This document shows positions 1-9,222 of a DNA stretch of 64,000 nt, one piece after another. The DNA is from M3007 sp041392625. Its GTDB lineage: Bacteria > Bacteroidota > Bacteroidia > Chitinophagales > Saprospiraceae. The stretch spans positions 1-64,000 of the forward strand of contig JAWKLR010000001.1 of NCBI GenBank assembly GCA_041392625.1, in the 5' to 3' direction. Below the pieces are notes generated by a model that did not search any database, had not been told where the DNA came from, and worked only from the letters and a program-made list of their open reading frames with translations. How positions within the stretch are numbered: the first letter of the stretch is position 1; each line of letters starts with the position of its first letter. The translations under genes and the position numbers were made by a program.

Positions 1-1
1 T

Positions 2-157
2 TACTTCTTGTTTTCATCGAGTGGGCAATTAATTTCTAAGGGGAGCATTCCGGCTGCAGGTCAGTCTGAAGTGCATGTATCAGCCATTCCATCTGGAAGT
101 TATTATTTGCAAACAGCCGGACAAACAAAACAGATCTTAATACAAACAAACCATTAA
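2..157 (+). CDS. 3' end of a T9SS-secreted protein (partial)
   Basis: The reading frame is open from the window edge to a TAA at 155-157 and encodes about 51 residues. It has the look of the last half of a Por-secretion (type A) sorting domain: a Ser-Ala-Ile-Pro-Ser-Gly-Ser-Tyr-Tyr turn followed by a short strand ending Lys-Gln-Ile-Leu-Ile. In known families this C-terminal beta domain directs export through the type IX system and is removed at the cell surface. The catalytic or binding part of the protein lies outside the window, so its function cannot be stated. The next gene on the same strand is another T9SS cargo protein. Confidence 0.75.
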   Translation, partial: YFLFSSSGQLISKGSIPAAGQSEVHVSAIPSGSYYLQTAGQTKQILIQTNH

Positions 158-245
158 CTACCCATGGTTCAACAACGGGAACACTCTGGCTTTTGCTGGT
201 GTATCCAGTTTTGAATTATTACTTATTGTGTTCAATTTACTCACC

Positions 246-3200
246 ATGAAGAATTTAATCACCTTTATTCTCTATTGCCTTTCTGTGACGGCACTGATCG
301 CCCAGACCAATAGTGAGACCCGTCTGGATGTTGTATCATCCACAGCTGAAGAAACGATCCTGCATCTGCAAGTATCGGGCTTCAATCAGATGACTGTACA
401 AACTCCACAAGGCGATGCACTTATTGTTGGCATCGATGAGGGCGCTCCGATTTTGTTGGAGGATGCACCCGATCTTCCTCGATTCGCAAGTGCATTGCGG
501 ATTCCTGTGCAGGGTGCAATGGCCGTTGAGGTTTTGGAAAGTGCCTATCAGGATTATTCTGATATAGAAATTGCCCCATCTAAAGGCAATCTGTTGCGAA
601 ATACGGACCCCGCAACAGTGCCCTACCTGTATGGCTCTCAATATGAACGGGATCAGTTTTATCCCGGTGCACTGGCCTATTTGCAGGCTCCATTTATTTT
701 GCGTAGCACTCGGGGGCAGGGTGTTCATTTTTACCCAATTCAATACAATCCGGTTTCGAAGGTGTTGCGGGTTTATTCCAAATTAGTAATTCGCGTTTAT
801 AAAACCGACCAGGCCGGAGTGAATGAGTTGAGCACAAAACCACAAAACCATAAAAAGAGTGCAGCGTTTTCAAACCTGTACGATCAGGTGTTTGTAAATA
901 ATTCGGTGTTTCCCGTAGAACGAAATAGCCAGGTTGATCCTGTGAAAATGTTGATTATTGCACAGGATGATTTCTTGGATGAAATTGAGCCTCTGGCTGT
1001 CTGGAAACGGCAGTCTGGTATCCATACGACCGTTATTCCCGTTTCAGAAATCGGATCTTCCAATGCAGACGATGTGTTCAATTTTGTAAAAGATTATTAT
1101 GAGCAACACGGCATTACTTATCTGTTGTTGGTGGGTGATGAAGATGCAATCAATCCGCAAATGCGCCCAAGTGGCGGAACAGATTATTCCTGTGATAACT
1201 GTTTTGGATATATGGAAGGCGACGACCACTTGCCAGAGGTGTTTGTAGGCCGTTTTAACGCGGAAAATGAAGATCAGGTAAAATTGATGGTTGCAAGAAA
1301 CCTGGATTATGAAATGACACCATTGAATGATGTCGACAACAATTGGCTTGCAACAGCACTGGGTGCAGCATCCAATGAGGGTGAAGGGATTGGTGATGAC
1401 GATCAGGCAGACTGGCAACATGCCAATGAATTAAAGGAGTTTCACCTGGCTGATGGATTTGAGAAGGTGTATGAATTTTATGATGGAAACCACGGTGCAG
1501 ATTCCCCAACTCCTGGTGATGTTACTGCCGATCAGGTTGGTAATCCGGTCAATACACAGATCGTAGATCTGATGAATACACGTGGAATCAGTTTGTATAA
1601 TTATACAGGCCATGGTTGGGAACAAGGCTTGGCATCCGGTAACTTCAATACCGATGCGGTTGCCCAATTGCGCAATAACCACCGCTATCCAATTATAATT
1701 GGCGTTGCATGCTGTGCAGGTAACTTTACCAACAACGGTTCTGGTGATTGTCTGGGCGAAGCCGTTCAGCGTGCCGGAGACGTTTCTACCCTGGAGCCTT
1801 GGGGAGCCATATACGGTTTCTTCTCATCGGATTACCAAAGTTGGGCTCCACCAATGGAAGGTCAAGACGGAATGAATAACTATCTGCTGAATGCGGATGG
1901 AGTTGATATCAAACCCAATATGGGGGCAATGCTGGCATTCGGAAATGCCGGAATGATTGTAGATTATGGTGGAGGCGGCGAAGCCATGGCCGACTTCTGG
2001 AACCCTTTTGGAGAACCTTCTCTTGTGCCACGAACCCGTCTGGCAGCTGACCTGTTGGCTAACCACGTCCCTACCACCTTTATAGGAGCGACCACACTGA
2101 GTGTTTCTTGTGATGTCGAAGGGGCTTTGGTTTCCTTGTATTGGGAAGGGCAGACTCTTGCCACTTCCTATGTTGAAAGTGGAGTGGCGGATTTCACATT
2201 CCCAGCGCTCAATAACGTAGGTGAAATCACAGTTACTGCGACTCAGTTTAATTACAAACCTTATCAGGGAGTCGTTTCTGTTACGCCTTCGGCCGGGCCG
2301 TTTATTGTGAGTGATTTTATTACGCTCTCAGATCCTTCCGGCGACAATGATGGTGTTGCTGATTTTGGAGAGACTGTAACCCTCAATATCCAACTTTCCA
2401 ATGTCGGTGTGGATGTTGCAAGTGCAACACAGGTTGCAATCAGTACCACAGACCTGAACATTGATTTACTTGATGTTCTTGAGCAGGTTGGCGATATCAC
2501 TGCAAGCAACAGCACCTTGGTTAATGATGCTTTTTCACTTACCATTCACGATGATGTGGTTGATGGATATGTAGTTCCTATTACAGTTGATGTTCAATAC
2601 AACGATACCTTGGGGTATGCCTTCACGTACAACATGGTGCTTCAGGCTCCGCAGTTGGATGCGTCGAGTTTTGTATTGAATGATCAGGCGGGAGGAAACA
2701 ACAACAAGCGCCTGGATTCCGGTGAAACGGTGACGCTCACTATCCGCAACAGGAATATGGGATCAAGTGCTGCGCCCAATACAATTGGTACGCTTACTTC
2801 AAATTCTCCATGGCTTACAATTAGCCCAGCTGCTGACCTGGGAACACTCGATGCTGTAACCGGTGACGTGGTAGAAGCATTTACCATTGAAGTATCCGAC
2901 CTTGCTCCACAAGTTCAGTCGGCAACCTTCTATTACACCCTTGCATCCGGCAACTACAGCACCGAAGTAGAATATGGTCCTTTGACCATCAATGCAATTA
3001 TTGAGGATTTTGAAACCCACAATTTTGACGCCTTCCCCTGGGCTCAAGGCGGCTCGAAGCCATGGGTAATTACTACATATCAGTCCTATTCAGGTGCGTA
3101 TTGCACCCGGTCGGGTTCCATCACCCATGATGAAACTTCTGAGATGAATCTTGAACTGGACATTACTCAAGATGGAACAGTTTCTTTTGCCCGTCGGGTA

Positions 3201-3698
3201 AGCAGCGAAGCCAATTACGATTTCCTGCGTTTTTACATCGACAACGTAGAAGTTGACTCCTGGAGTGGAAATTTGCCCTGGGAAGAATTCTCATATCCGG
3301 TAAGTGCGGGTATTCACAGATTTACCTGGAGTTATGAAAAAGATGACGTTGCCAGTTCCGGAAGTGACCGGGCCTGGGTGGATGAAATCTTTTTGCCACC
3401 TTATCAGATATTGGTAAGCGCACAAACACCGACGCCTGCTGTTACCAGAGCAATGGTGTATCCGAATCCTGCAAACAACCGTGCTACCGTTATGGTCGAT
3501 TTGTCTTCTGAGCAAGAAGTTCAGGTTCAATTGCTCGATAATATGGGGCGCCTGGTTCAAACCTTGCAAGCAGGTTCACGCCTTCAGGCCGGGCAGTTGG
3601 TATTGCCGGTTGATTTGACCAATCAAGCACCCGGCTTGTATTTCGTGCGCGTACAAACCGGGGCGCAAATTGAATTGCTCAAAGTAGTTAAGATATAG
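246..3698 (+). CDS. C25 (gingipain-type) cysteine peptidase with T9SS sorting domain
   Basis: A secreted 1150-aa cysteine peptidase. I chose the ATG at 246 because it opens directly into a signal peptide (residues 1-20, ending ALIAQ); an in-frame start 18 bases upstream adds residues that fit no signal. Residues ~21-230 look like a propeptide. The catalytic domain (~232-600) carries the C25 dyad: His456 in YTGHGWEQG and Cys489 in VACCAGNF, the first Cys aligning with the gingipain nucleophile. After it come an Ig-like segment, two repeats each with a DxNxDG..D.GE-type acidic loop (about 690-900), a jelly-roll-like segment resembling gingipain adhesin modules, and a C-terminal sorting domain starting VYPNPANN. 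Expected to be exported by T9SS and to degrade extracellular protein. Substrate preference (Arg or Lys) cannot be read. The gene is convergent with the regulator downstream. Confidence 0.9.
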   Translation: MKNLITFILYCLSVTALIAQTNSETRLDVVSSTAEETILHLQVSGFNQMTVQTPQGDALIVGIDEGAPILLEDAPDLPRFASALRIPVQGAMAVEVLESAYQDYSDIEIAPSKGNLLRNTDPATVPYLYGSQYERDQFYPGALAYLQAPFILRSTRGQGVHFYPIQYNPVSKVLRVYSKLVIRVYKTDQAGVNELSTKPQNHKKSAAFSNLYDQVFVNNSVFPVERNSQVDPVKMLIIAQDDFLDEIEPLAVWKRQSGIHTTVIPVSEIGSSNADDVFNFVKDYYEQHGITYLLLVGDEDAINPQMRPSGGTDYSCDNCFGYMEGDDHLPEVFVGRFNAENEDQVKLMVARNLDYEMTPLNDVDNNWLATALGAASNEGEGIGDDDQADWQHANELKEFHLADGFEKVYEFYDGNHGADSPTPGDVTADQVGNPVNTQIVDLMNTRGISLYNYTGHGWEQGLASGNFNTDAVAQLRNNHRYPIIIGVACCAGNFTNNGSGDCLGEAVQRAGDVSTLEPWGAIYGFFSSDYQSWAPPMEGQDGMNNYLLNADGVDIKPNMGAMLAFGNAGMIVDYGGGGEAMADFWNPFGEPSLVPRTRLAADLLANHVPTTFIGATTLSVSCDVEGALVSLYWEGQTLATSYVESGVADFTFPALNNVGEITVTATQFNYKPYQGVVSVTPSAGPFIVSDFITLSDPSGDNDGVADFGETVTLNIQLSNVGVDVASATQVAISTTDLNIDLLDVLEQVGDITASNSTLVNDAFSLTIHDDVVDGYVVPITVDVQYNDTLGYAFTYNMVLQAPQLDASSFVLNDQAGGNNNKRLDSGETVTLTIRNRNMGSSAAPNTIGTLTSNSPWLTISPAADLGTLDAVTGDVVEAFTIEVSDLAPQVQSATFYYTLASGNYSTEVEYGPLTINAIIEDFETHNFDAFPWAQGGSKPWVITTYQSYSGAYCTRSGSITHDETSEMNLELDITQDGTVSFARRVSSEANYDFLRFYIDNVEVDSWSGNLPWEEFSYPVSAGIHRFTWSYEKDDVASSGSDRAWVDEIFLPPYQILVSAQTPTPAVTRAMVYPNPANNRATVMVDLSSEQEVQVQLLDNMGRLVQTLQAGSRLQAGQLVLPVDLTNQAPGLYFVRVQTGAQIELLKVVKI

Positions 3699-3735
3699 GC
3701 CATCATTAGAAAGCCTGGCCTAATTGCAAAAAAAC

Positions 3736-3769
3736 AAACCCGCTTTCCGGACATCCGGAAGGCGGGTTT
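3736..3769. terminator. bidirectional hairpin terminator
   Basis: A 15-bp stem (AAACCCGCTTTCCGG paired with CCGGAAGGCGGGTTT, one wobble) with a three-base loop lies between two convergent genes. Its A-rich left flank and T-containing right flank let it serve both the C25 peptidase gene and the regulator on the opposite strand. Confidence 0.8.
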
Positions 3770-3799
3770 GCATTTGTAAAAGAGAATTTTTTTGCAGGA

Positions 3800-5296
3800 T
3801 TAAAGATCGTTTTGATTTCCCAGTTGATCCAGTGCCTCCAGCATTTTTCTTCTTGTTTCCCGCTTTTGGATAACTATAGGTTCACTGGCGCGTTCTCTGC
3901 AATTTGTTAGAGCGCATCGCTCACAGGTAACATTTACAAGGACCTGCGGAATCGCCGGGTCATCCCAAAACTGAATGGTGTTTTTGGCTGTCTCATCCAA
4001 AAGAATCCCGATGGTTACGCATACATTTTTATTGCGGGTAGGGTAGCCGGGTTTGGCCAGTGCAATGCACAGATACTCCTCGTCCGTGTCGACAAAGAGT
4101 GCCCGTTGAACGCCGCTGATTGGCTGACCCGGGCGGCCTGTTTTTAATTGTTCCTCCTGGATTTCACGAAGCAGTGAGGCGGATAACCAACGTCTGCAAT
4201 AATGTTCGTTGAGGCCGGAAGCGTGGGGCTGGTGCCGTCTGTTTAAATGTAACTCCTTGTCAATGTCAAATCCATCCCGATCCAGATCGTGGATCATGCG
4301 GAGAAAGAAGATTTTCGACAAATTAAAAGAGGGTGACAGGATGTTAAATCGTTGAAACAATACTTCCGGACTCGCCTGATATTTGCCCATCAACTGCACA
4401 AGAAATTGGCGATCCCAGCGACTGTTGGAGAAAAAACTGGTCAGGTCTTTACCAAATGCATGTCGATTGATCAGGGTTGCCACAGCAAAGTAGGCAGCCT
4501 TGTAGTTGTTTAGCGCTTCTTCAAAAGAGTGCACCTTAACCAGCGATGAGGTGTGCGGTCTTTCTTTTAGGCGCAGTATCTGAAAGCCAAGCTCTTTTGC
4601 AAGTTGAAACGCTTTTTGTTTTTCATTTAGCCTTGGATTGAGTAGCAGTTTATCTTGCTCCGGAAGATGAATGGCTCGAATGCTTTGAAGTTCCGGGTAT
4701 TGCCCCATCCCTTCTTCATCAATTGAGTATCCAAATTGCCTTTTCAGGATATCGGAAAGCAGGTTTGCTGGAACACCGCCATTGTCGGGAAGTTGGTAGG
4801 TGTCGATAAAATGTTCGGCCTGTTCTTCAATTTCTTCAAAGTAGTTCAGGCGCAGTTCCTGGTAAGCGCGCAAGGCAGCAAAAAAGAAGTGTTCATCGCG
4901 CAGCGAATAGTTTCGCGCGATTTCCAACAAGGCCGAAATAAATGCATTCACCTTGTCGGGTGCTCTGGCAATAATGTCGACTACCTGTTGCAATCCGATC
5001 CCAAACAGATCCAATGGGAGTTCATTTAAGAAATTGCTTTTGAGGAGGTCGCCCAATGGGGCAAATTGTTTGGTCAATTCCGGTGAGCATAAAAATGCGG
5101 GGGTAATGTCCAGTGCAGATGCCAGTTTTTGTATGTTGGCTGGCTGCGGATATTTCTTGCCTTTTTCTATCTCGTTAAGATAGGAGACAGAAATTCCGGT
5201 TTGCTTGCTCATTTCTTCGAAATTCCATTTTTTTTCTTGACGGAATTGCCGAACCTTGAGTCCCAATAATATTTTTTCTAGCTGGGTTTTGGCCAT
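3800..5296 (-). CDS. XRE-family regulator with IrrE-like and DUF2083 (short-chain fatty acyl regulator) domains
   Basis: A 498-aa cytoplasmic DNA-binding protein. Residues ~10-65 are an XRE helix-turn-helix (QTGISVSYLNEIEKGKKYP). Residues ~190-260 resemble the IrrE/ImmA metallopeptidase-like domain, but the HExxH position reads KELGF (234-238), so both zinc histidines are missing and proteolysis is unlikely. The C-terminal part matches the DUF2083 type seen in RamB/PrpC-like regulators, with a Cys cluster at 458, 461 and 466 (CERCALTNC) that may bind metal. Known relatives control acetate or propionate metabolism by sensing acyl-CoA; that role here is inference. It is divergent from tpiA, with 290 bp between them, and monocistronic. 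Confidence 0.8.
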   Translation of the reverse strand: MAKTQLEKILLGLKVRQFRQEKKWNFEEMSKQTGISVSYLNEIEKGKKYPQPANIQKLASALDITPAFLCSPELTKQFAPLGDLLKSNFLNELPLDLFGIGLQQVVDIIARAPDKVNAFISALLEIARNYSLRDEHFFFAALRAYQELRLNYFEEIEEQAEHFIDTYQLPDNGGVPANLLSDILKRQFGYSIDEEGMGQYPELQSIRAIHLPEQDKLLLNPRLNEKQKAFQLAKELGFQILRLKERPHTSSLVKVHSFEEALNNYKAAYFAVATLINRHAFGKDLTSFFSNSRWDRQFLVQLMGKYQASPEVLFQRFNILSPSFNLSKIFFLRMIHDLDRDGFDIDKELHLNRRHQPHASGLNEHYCRRWLSASLLREIQEEQLKTGRPGQPISGVQRALFVDTDEEYLCIALAKPGYPTRNKNVCVTIGILLDETAKNTIQFWDDPAIPQVLVNVTCERCALTNCRERASEPIVIQKRETRRKMLEALDQLGNQNDL

Positions 5297-5463
5297 TTGA
5301 GGCGAAGTTAATGCAGTTTGATAAGAAATGCGAGCTTGATCCTAATTTTGCTTTTCTAATTCATCTTCGGCATTACTGTTGCAAAAAAATGCCCTTATAA
5401 AATCTGCTATTTGTACTTGTGGTATGGTACTTAGGGCATGCAATGGAAAGTTCTGGCTGATGT

Positions 5464-5497
5464 TTGTCTCAGCCGCATGTTGAATTGTTTATTTTTG
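5464..5497 (+). promoter_or_regulatory. tpiA promoter (Bacteroidota type)
   Basis: A -7 box TATTTTTG at 5490-5497 fits TAnnTTTG. A TTG at 5464-5466 lies 23 nt upstream, slightly long for the -33 element. The predicted transcript starts near 5503, leaving a leader of about 85 nt before tpiA. Within the rest of the 5297-5587 gap I see no gene and no clear promoter for the divergent regulator. Confidence 0.55.
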
Positions 5498-5587
5498 CCG
5501 ACATTACAACTCTTTCAGCTGTTCAAAGGGCCTGGTTTAATGTATTGCGAGGGCTTTGATTGGCATTTCATTTAAAATAAAATTTTT

Positions 5588-6343
5588 ATGCGACAAAAAA
5601 TAGTTGCGGGGAACTGGAAAATGAATATGAACTTTCAGGATGGATTGGCTTTGGCCGATTCCGTTATTTCCGGTGTGGATCAGCCCAAGGGTCTGGTTAT
5701 TCTTGGAACACCCTATATCCACCTGGCTGCCGTGTCTGAGAGGGTGAAATCTCACCCCGCTGTGTTTTTGGCTTCACAGAATTGCCATCAGGAGGAAAAG
5801 GGGGCATATACGGGCGAGATATCTGTTGCTATGTTGCAATCTGTTGGCGTTGATTATGTGATTTTAGGTCATTCAGAGCGCCGGCAATATTTTCAGGAAG
5901 ACAATGCGCTTTTAGCCCGGAAAGTAGATGCTGTATTGGCAGCGGGCATGCGGCCAATTTTTTGTTGCGGGGAGCCCCTTGAAATTCGGGAAGATGAATC
6001 CCATGTTGATTTTGTGGAGAAGCAATTAAAAGAGGGTTTGTTCCATTTGTCTCCGGATGCATTTTCAAAGGTAGTTATTGCGTATGAGCCTATTTGGGCC
6101 ATAGGGACTGGCCGAACCGCTAGCGCAGACCAGGCACAGGCAATGCATGCAGCCATTCGTAAAATGCTTGCGGATAATTATGGCGAAGAACCGGCGAATA
6201 ATACTAGCATACTATATGGAGGCTCCTGCAATGCACAAAATGCAGCTGAGTTGTTTGCGTGCCCGGATGTAGATGGTGGGTTAATCGGTGGTGCCTCGCT
6301 GAAGCCTACAGACTTTCTGACCATTATTGCTGCAATGGGTTAA
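5588..6343 (+). CDS. tpiA: triosephosphate isomerase
   Basis: A 251-aa cytoplasmic TIM-barrel enzyme that interconverts dihydroxyacetone phosphate and glyceraldehyde 3-phosphate in glycolysis and gluconeogenesis. All catalytic residues are present: Lys11 in GNWKMN, His95 in LGHSERR and Glu167 in AYEPIWAIGTG. The phosphate-binding C-terminal part (YGGSCNAQNAAEL, GLIGGASLKP) is intact. Length is typical of the family. The ATG at 5588 is the natural start because the conserved N-terminal strand begins at once. The gene is transcribed alone, with a promoter box ~90 bp upstream and a strong terminator downstream. Confidence 0.97.
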   Translation: MRQKIVAGNWKMNMNFQDGLALADSVISGVDQPKGLVILGTPYIHLAAVSERVKSHPAVFLASQNCHQEEKGAYTGEISVAMLQSVGVDYVILGHSERRQYFQEDNALLARKVDAVLAAGMRPIFCCGEPLEIREDESHVDFVEKQLKEGLFHLSPDAFSKVVIAYEPIWAIGTGRTASADQAQAMHAAIRKMLADNYGEEPANNTSILYGGSCNAQNAAELFACPDVDGGLIGGASLKPTDFLTIIAAMG

Positions 6344-6370
6344 TACTAGTAGCCCTTATAGCAATTTATA

Positions 6371-6409
6371 AGCCCTTCCTGGTGGATATGTCTGCCAGGA
6401 AGGGCTTTT
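6371..6409 (+). terminator. tpiA rho-independent terminator
   Basis: A perfect 12-bp stem (AGCCCTTCCTGG with CCAGGAAGGGCT) and 12-nt loop is followed by TTTT. It lies 28 bp after the tpiA stop. Confidence 0.85.
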
Positions 6410-6601
6410 GTGTTATGAATAATATTAGCAAAAAGCCTTTTGTTTGGTCTTTAGATGTTTATTGGTGGGCAATGTTAAACACAACAAATTTTTGGTTTAA
6501 ACATTAATCCGTGATATCAACTGTAGTGCAGAAGTAAGCGATTATTATTCAGACATAATCAAACACGAACTCGTTTTAGAGACTTCAATTTGTTTTTAGT
6601 G
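6410..6601. other. gene-free stretch between two terminators
   Basis: About 190 bp between the tpiA terminator and a second terminator at 6602-6637. No convincing coding frame is present: one frame runs on from inside tpiA, out of phase with it. A short inverted repeat (GGCTTTTG with CAAAAAGCC) spans about 6403-6438. A terminator with no gene of its own suggests a small transcript, but I see no full TAnnTTTG box here. Confidence 0.4.
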
Positions 6602-6637
6602 AACAGGCTGCCCATGCATTTGGGTAGCCTGTTTTTT
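6602..6637 (+). terminator. second hairpin terminator
   Basis: A 13-bp stem (AACAGGCTGCCCA with TGGGTAGCCTGTT, one wobble) is followed by a run of six T, giving a classical terminator shape 260 bp after tpiA. It insulates the next gene, whose promoter starts 42 bp later. Confidence 0.75.
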
Positions 6638-6678
6638 ATGTACATTTTGGGTGAAATTTTCCGAATGCAGCCCATAGA

Positions 6679-6709
6679 TTGAATTTTATGTATGCACTAA
6701 GTATATTTG
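6679..6709 (+). promoter_or_regulatory. promoter of the coiled-coil membrane protein gene
   Basis: TTG at 6679-6681, 20-nt spacer and TATATTTG at 6702-6709 match the Bacteroidota consensus TTG-N19-20-TAnnTTTG. The predicted start near 6715 leaves a leader of only about 13 nt before the ATG at 6728. This also rules out the in-frame TTG at 6707 as the start codon. Confidence 0.75.
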
Positions 6710-6727
6710 CTTCATAAAAAAAAGATT

Positions 6728-7204
6728 ATGGTAAAATCATTGATACGCATTGCATTGTTTTTAGTTGTAGGTATTTTGGTTTACAACTACTTTTTTGGCA
6801 CCCCTGAAGAAAAAACACAGTCTAAGGAAGTGTTTAAAAAAACCGGTCAGGCAGTTGGTGCAGCCTGGGATGCTGTTAAGTCGGAAAAAGAAAAATTTGA
6901 TGCTGGCAAGTACAATAAGGTCATGTCAAAATTGGGTGATGCGTATCGTTCACTGCGTGAGCGTGCACAGGATCTGGATGCGTCTGTTCTCAACCGCTTG
7001 GATCAATTGGAGGGGCAAAAAATGATGATTCAGACTCAGATTGACCGGGTTGAGCAGGAACAAAAGTCCTTGTCTGCAACGGATGGTTCAGATGGCAAGA
7101 AAATTTCTGAAAAAGATCTCGCCGGTCATAAAGAAAAATTGATGCGTATGATGGATCAATTGGTGAAGGACACCGACCAGCTCATCCTGGACGCTGAGAA
7201 GTAA
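6728..7204 (+). CDS. membrane-anchored coiled-coil protein, unknown function
   Basis: A 158-aa protein I do not recognise. Residues ~4-24 (RIALFLVVGILVYNYFFG) form one membrane segment or uncleaved anchor. The rest is hydrophilic and rich in Lys, Glu, Asp and Gln, with heptad-like stretches (~75-115 and ~130-155) typical of coiled coils. There is no lipobox and no catalytic motif. The ATG at 6728 is fixed by the promoter, which overlaps the only upstream in-frame alternative. It is followed after 8 bp by a polytopic membrane protein, so the two are probably cotranscribed and may act together. Confidence 0.75.
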   Translation: MVKSLIRIALFLVVGILVYNYFFGTPEEKTQSKEVFKKTGQAVGAAWDAVKSEKEKFDAGKYNKVMSKLGDAYRSLRERAQDLDASVLNRLDQLEGQKMMIQTQIDRVEQEQKSLSATDGSDGKKISEKDLAGHKEKLMRMMDQLVKDTDQLILDAEK

Positions 7205-7212
7205 ACCTATTT

Positions 7213-8229
7213 GTGCCTACCAAACAACTAATCAACAGACGGCTGACCGCTCTCTGGGCGCTTTCTGAAGCCGGACTAGGGGGGCTTTTACACGCATTCA
7301 AACTGCCATTTAGTGGTATTTTTGTAGGTGGTTTTGCTTTGGTTTCCATTGGGATGATTTCATGGCATAATCAATTCAAGGCATTGCCTCTGATTCGTGC
7401 ATGGATTATTGTTTCCGCGGTAAAGTTTGGCCTGAGTCCCCACAGCCCTTTTACTGCTTATCTGGCAGTGAGTTTTCAGGCGTTTTTCAGCCTGCTCTGT
7501 TTTCGCCTCATTCCCTCATTTCGATTGGCTTCGCTTGTTACCGGTGCGGTTTGTACCATGGAGTCAGCCCTTCAGCGAATTTTGGTACTCACCATCTTAT
7601 TTGGGGTGGGCTTATGGGCTGCCATTGACACCTACGTTGAACGCTTGCTGTTTAAATTTGGCCTGGCCTCGGACTATTCCGGTACGCAGTGGGTGGTTGG
7701 GGCTTACCTGCTGGCCCACTTGATTATGGGATTGTTGATTGGCTGGTGGGCAGGTTCTTTGCCATCGGTATTAAAACGGATGAATGCCGCTGAGCTTGCT
7801 TCATTGCGGGAAGCGCGAAGTACTCAGCAAGTGGCTTCGAATCACAATCAGTCAGGGCTTAGAAAAAGCAAAAGTTGGTTTCGGAAATTACGGGTGCCGG
7901 TAATACTCCTGCTTGTAGGCGGCCTGCTGTGGTATTTACAAGTTCCATTGTATTATTTTGTGTTGCGGGGTGCAGTTTTATGGTTGACTTGGGTCTTGCT
8001 ATTTGAGGAGCTGGTACAATCCTTGCTTCATCGTTTGGTCGGACGATTGTCGGCAGATTATCAGCAGGAGGTGCATACCGTTCGAGCGGATTTGCCGGGC
8101 TTGCGTTCCAGTGCTAGCCTGGCCTGGCGCCTGTCTTCTGATAAAAAAGGCTGGGGGCGATTACGTCAGTTCAGCACCTTGTTTTTTGCCTTGGGCCTGG
8201 AACTTGACCAAATCGAAGGGCATTTTTGA
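7213..8229 (+). CDS. polytopic membrane protein, unknown function
   Basis: A 338-aa protein starting at GTG 7213, 8 bp after the previous stop. It has six or more hydrophobic segments: several in residues ~15-200 and a further pair (~230-265) after a polar, basic loop (~185-230). The first 200 residues, with small-residue-rich helices and loops such as KFGLSPHSPFTAY, vaguely recall substrate-binding subunits of ECF transporters, but no signature supports naming it so. The C-terminal tail is cytoplasmic-looking and basic. Probably an operon partner of the coiled-coil membrane protein. Confidence 0.7.
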   Translation: MPTKQLINRRLTALWALSEAGLGGLLHAFKLPFSGIFVGGFALVSIGMISWHNQFKALPLIRAWIIVSAVKFGLSPHSPFTAYLAVSFQAFFSLLCFRLIPSFRLASLVTGAVCTMESALQRILVLTILFGVGLWAAIDTYVERLLFKFGLASDYSGTQWVVGAYLLAHLIMGLLIGWWAGSLPSVLKRMNAAELASLREARSTQQVASNHNQSGLRKSKSWFRKLRVPVILLLVGGLLWYLQVPLYYFVLRGAVLWLTWVLLFEELVQSLLHRLVGRLSADYQQEVHTVRADLPGLRSSASLAWRLSSDKKGWGRLRQFSTLFFALGLELDQIEGHF

Positions 8230-8347
8230 GAAGAAAGTACATTCCGATCAGAACACTGCCGGATTTTCTTTGTTTCGACTGTCCACTTGTTGCTACAAAT
8301 TGATCAACTTTGCACGCTTTATTTTTTGAAGCGATTCAAACTACCTT

Positions 8348-9166
8348 ATGCAAGAGTTTTTAGTGCAGTTATTGGGATCTGACCTGGAAAATGCTGCCTT
8401 TATTATTTTTAACCTGATACTCATTGAAAGTTTGCTTTCAGTGGATAATGCAGCTGTGCTGGCAACCATGGTGATGGACCTGCCACCCGAGCAGCGATCA
8501 AGAGCCTTGCGGTACGGTATTTTTGGTGCCTATTTCTTTCGTGGACTTTGCCTGTTTTTTGCTACCCATCTGATTCAAATTTGGTGGTTAAAACCAATTG
8601 GAGGGATTTACCTGCTCTATCTATGCTATGACTTTTTTCAGAGCCTTAGAACACCCGGCCACGAAGACGATACGTTAAATAAGAATGAAAAGTGGATCTA
8701 CCGGATTTCACTTGGTTGGATGGGGCAATTTTGGGCTACCGTTGTTGCTGTGGAAGCTATGGACCTGGCATTCTCACTTGACAATGTATTTGCCGCGGTT
8801 GCTTTTACCGACAATGAGCGACTGATTTACCTTGGCGTATTTATTGGCATCTTAGCAATGCGATTTGTAGCGCAGTGGTTTGTGCGCCTTATTGAACGCT
8901 ATCCCTTCCTGGAAATAAGTGCGTTTTTGGTGATTGGAATTTTGGGGCTGAAACTGGCCGCTTCTGTGTTAACCCATTATTTCCCGGAGGAGCAATGGGC
9001 CCAGTTTATCGAAAGCGAACATACTGATCTGTTTGTCTCCTTTATAACTGCAGGATTCTTTTTTGTCCCGGTACTTACTTCACGCTTACTGGGGTGGCCA
9101 AAATTCAATAAGGAAATTAAAAGCGGTGCCGCCAAGCAGGAAGATGCGGATATGGAGAACTCATAA
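8348..9166 (+). CDS. TerC-family integral membrane protein (probable metal ion exporter)
   Basis: A 272-aa protein with about seven membrane helices. Two family hallmarks are visible: LLSVDNAAVLA (~residues 29-39) and AFSLDNVFAAVAF (~residues 140-152), each placing a conserved acidic residue inside the membrane. TerC-family members (Alx, YceF, YkoY) are linked to manganese efflux and tellurite resistance; some assist metalation of secreted proteins. Length is usual for the short TerC form without CBS domains. A weak -7-like box (CAACTTTG, 8305-8312) lies ~35 bp upstream. I see no yybP-ykoY riboswitch in the short leader. Confidence 0.88.
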   Translation: MQEFLVQLLGSDLENAAFIIFNLILIESLLSVDNAAVLATMVMDLPPEQRSRALRYGIFGAYFFRGLCLFFATHLIQIWWLKPIGGIYLLYLCYDFFQSLRTPGHEDDTLNKNEKWIYRISLGWMGQFWATVVAVEAMDLAFSLDNVFAAVAFTDNERLIYLGVFIGILAMRFVAQWFVRLIERYPFLEISAFLVIGILGLKLAASVLTHYFPEEQWAQFIESEHTDLFVSFITAGFFFVPVLTSRLLGWPKFNKEIKSGAAKQEDADMENS

Positions 9167-9222
9167 AGCGTTTTAATTAATAACCGAAATCTGGGTTTTC
9201 ACAAACTTGATATTGGGAGCGT

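Noticed and set aside
228..245. Earlier start for the C25 peptidase
   Set aside because: The upstream in-frame start adds residues before a clean signal peptide that begins at 246.
8290..8347. yybP-ykoY manganese riboswitch before the TerC gene
   Set aside because: The leader is short and lacks the paired structure and conserved loops of that riboswitch.
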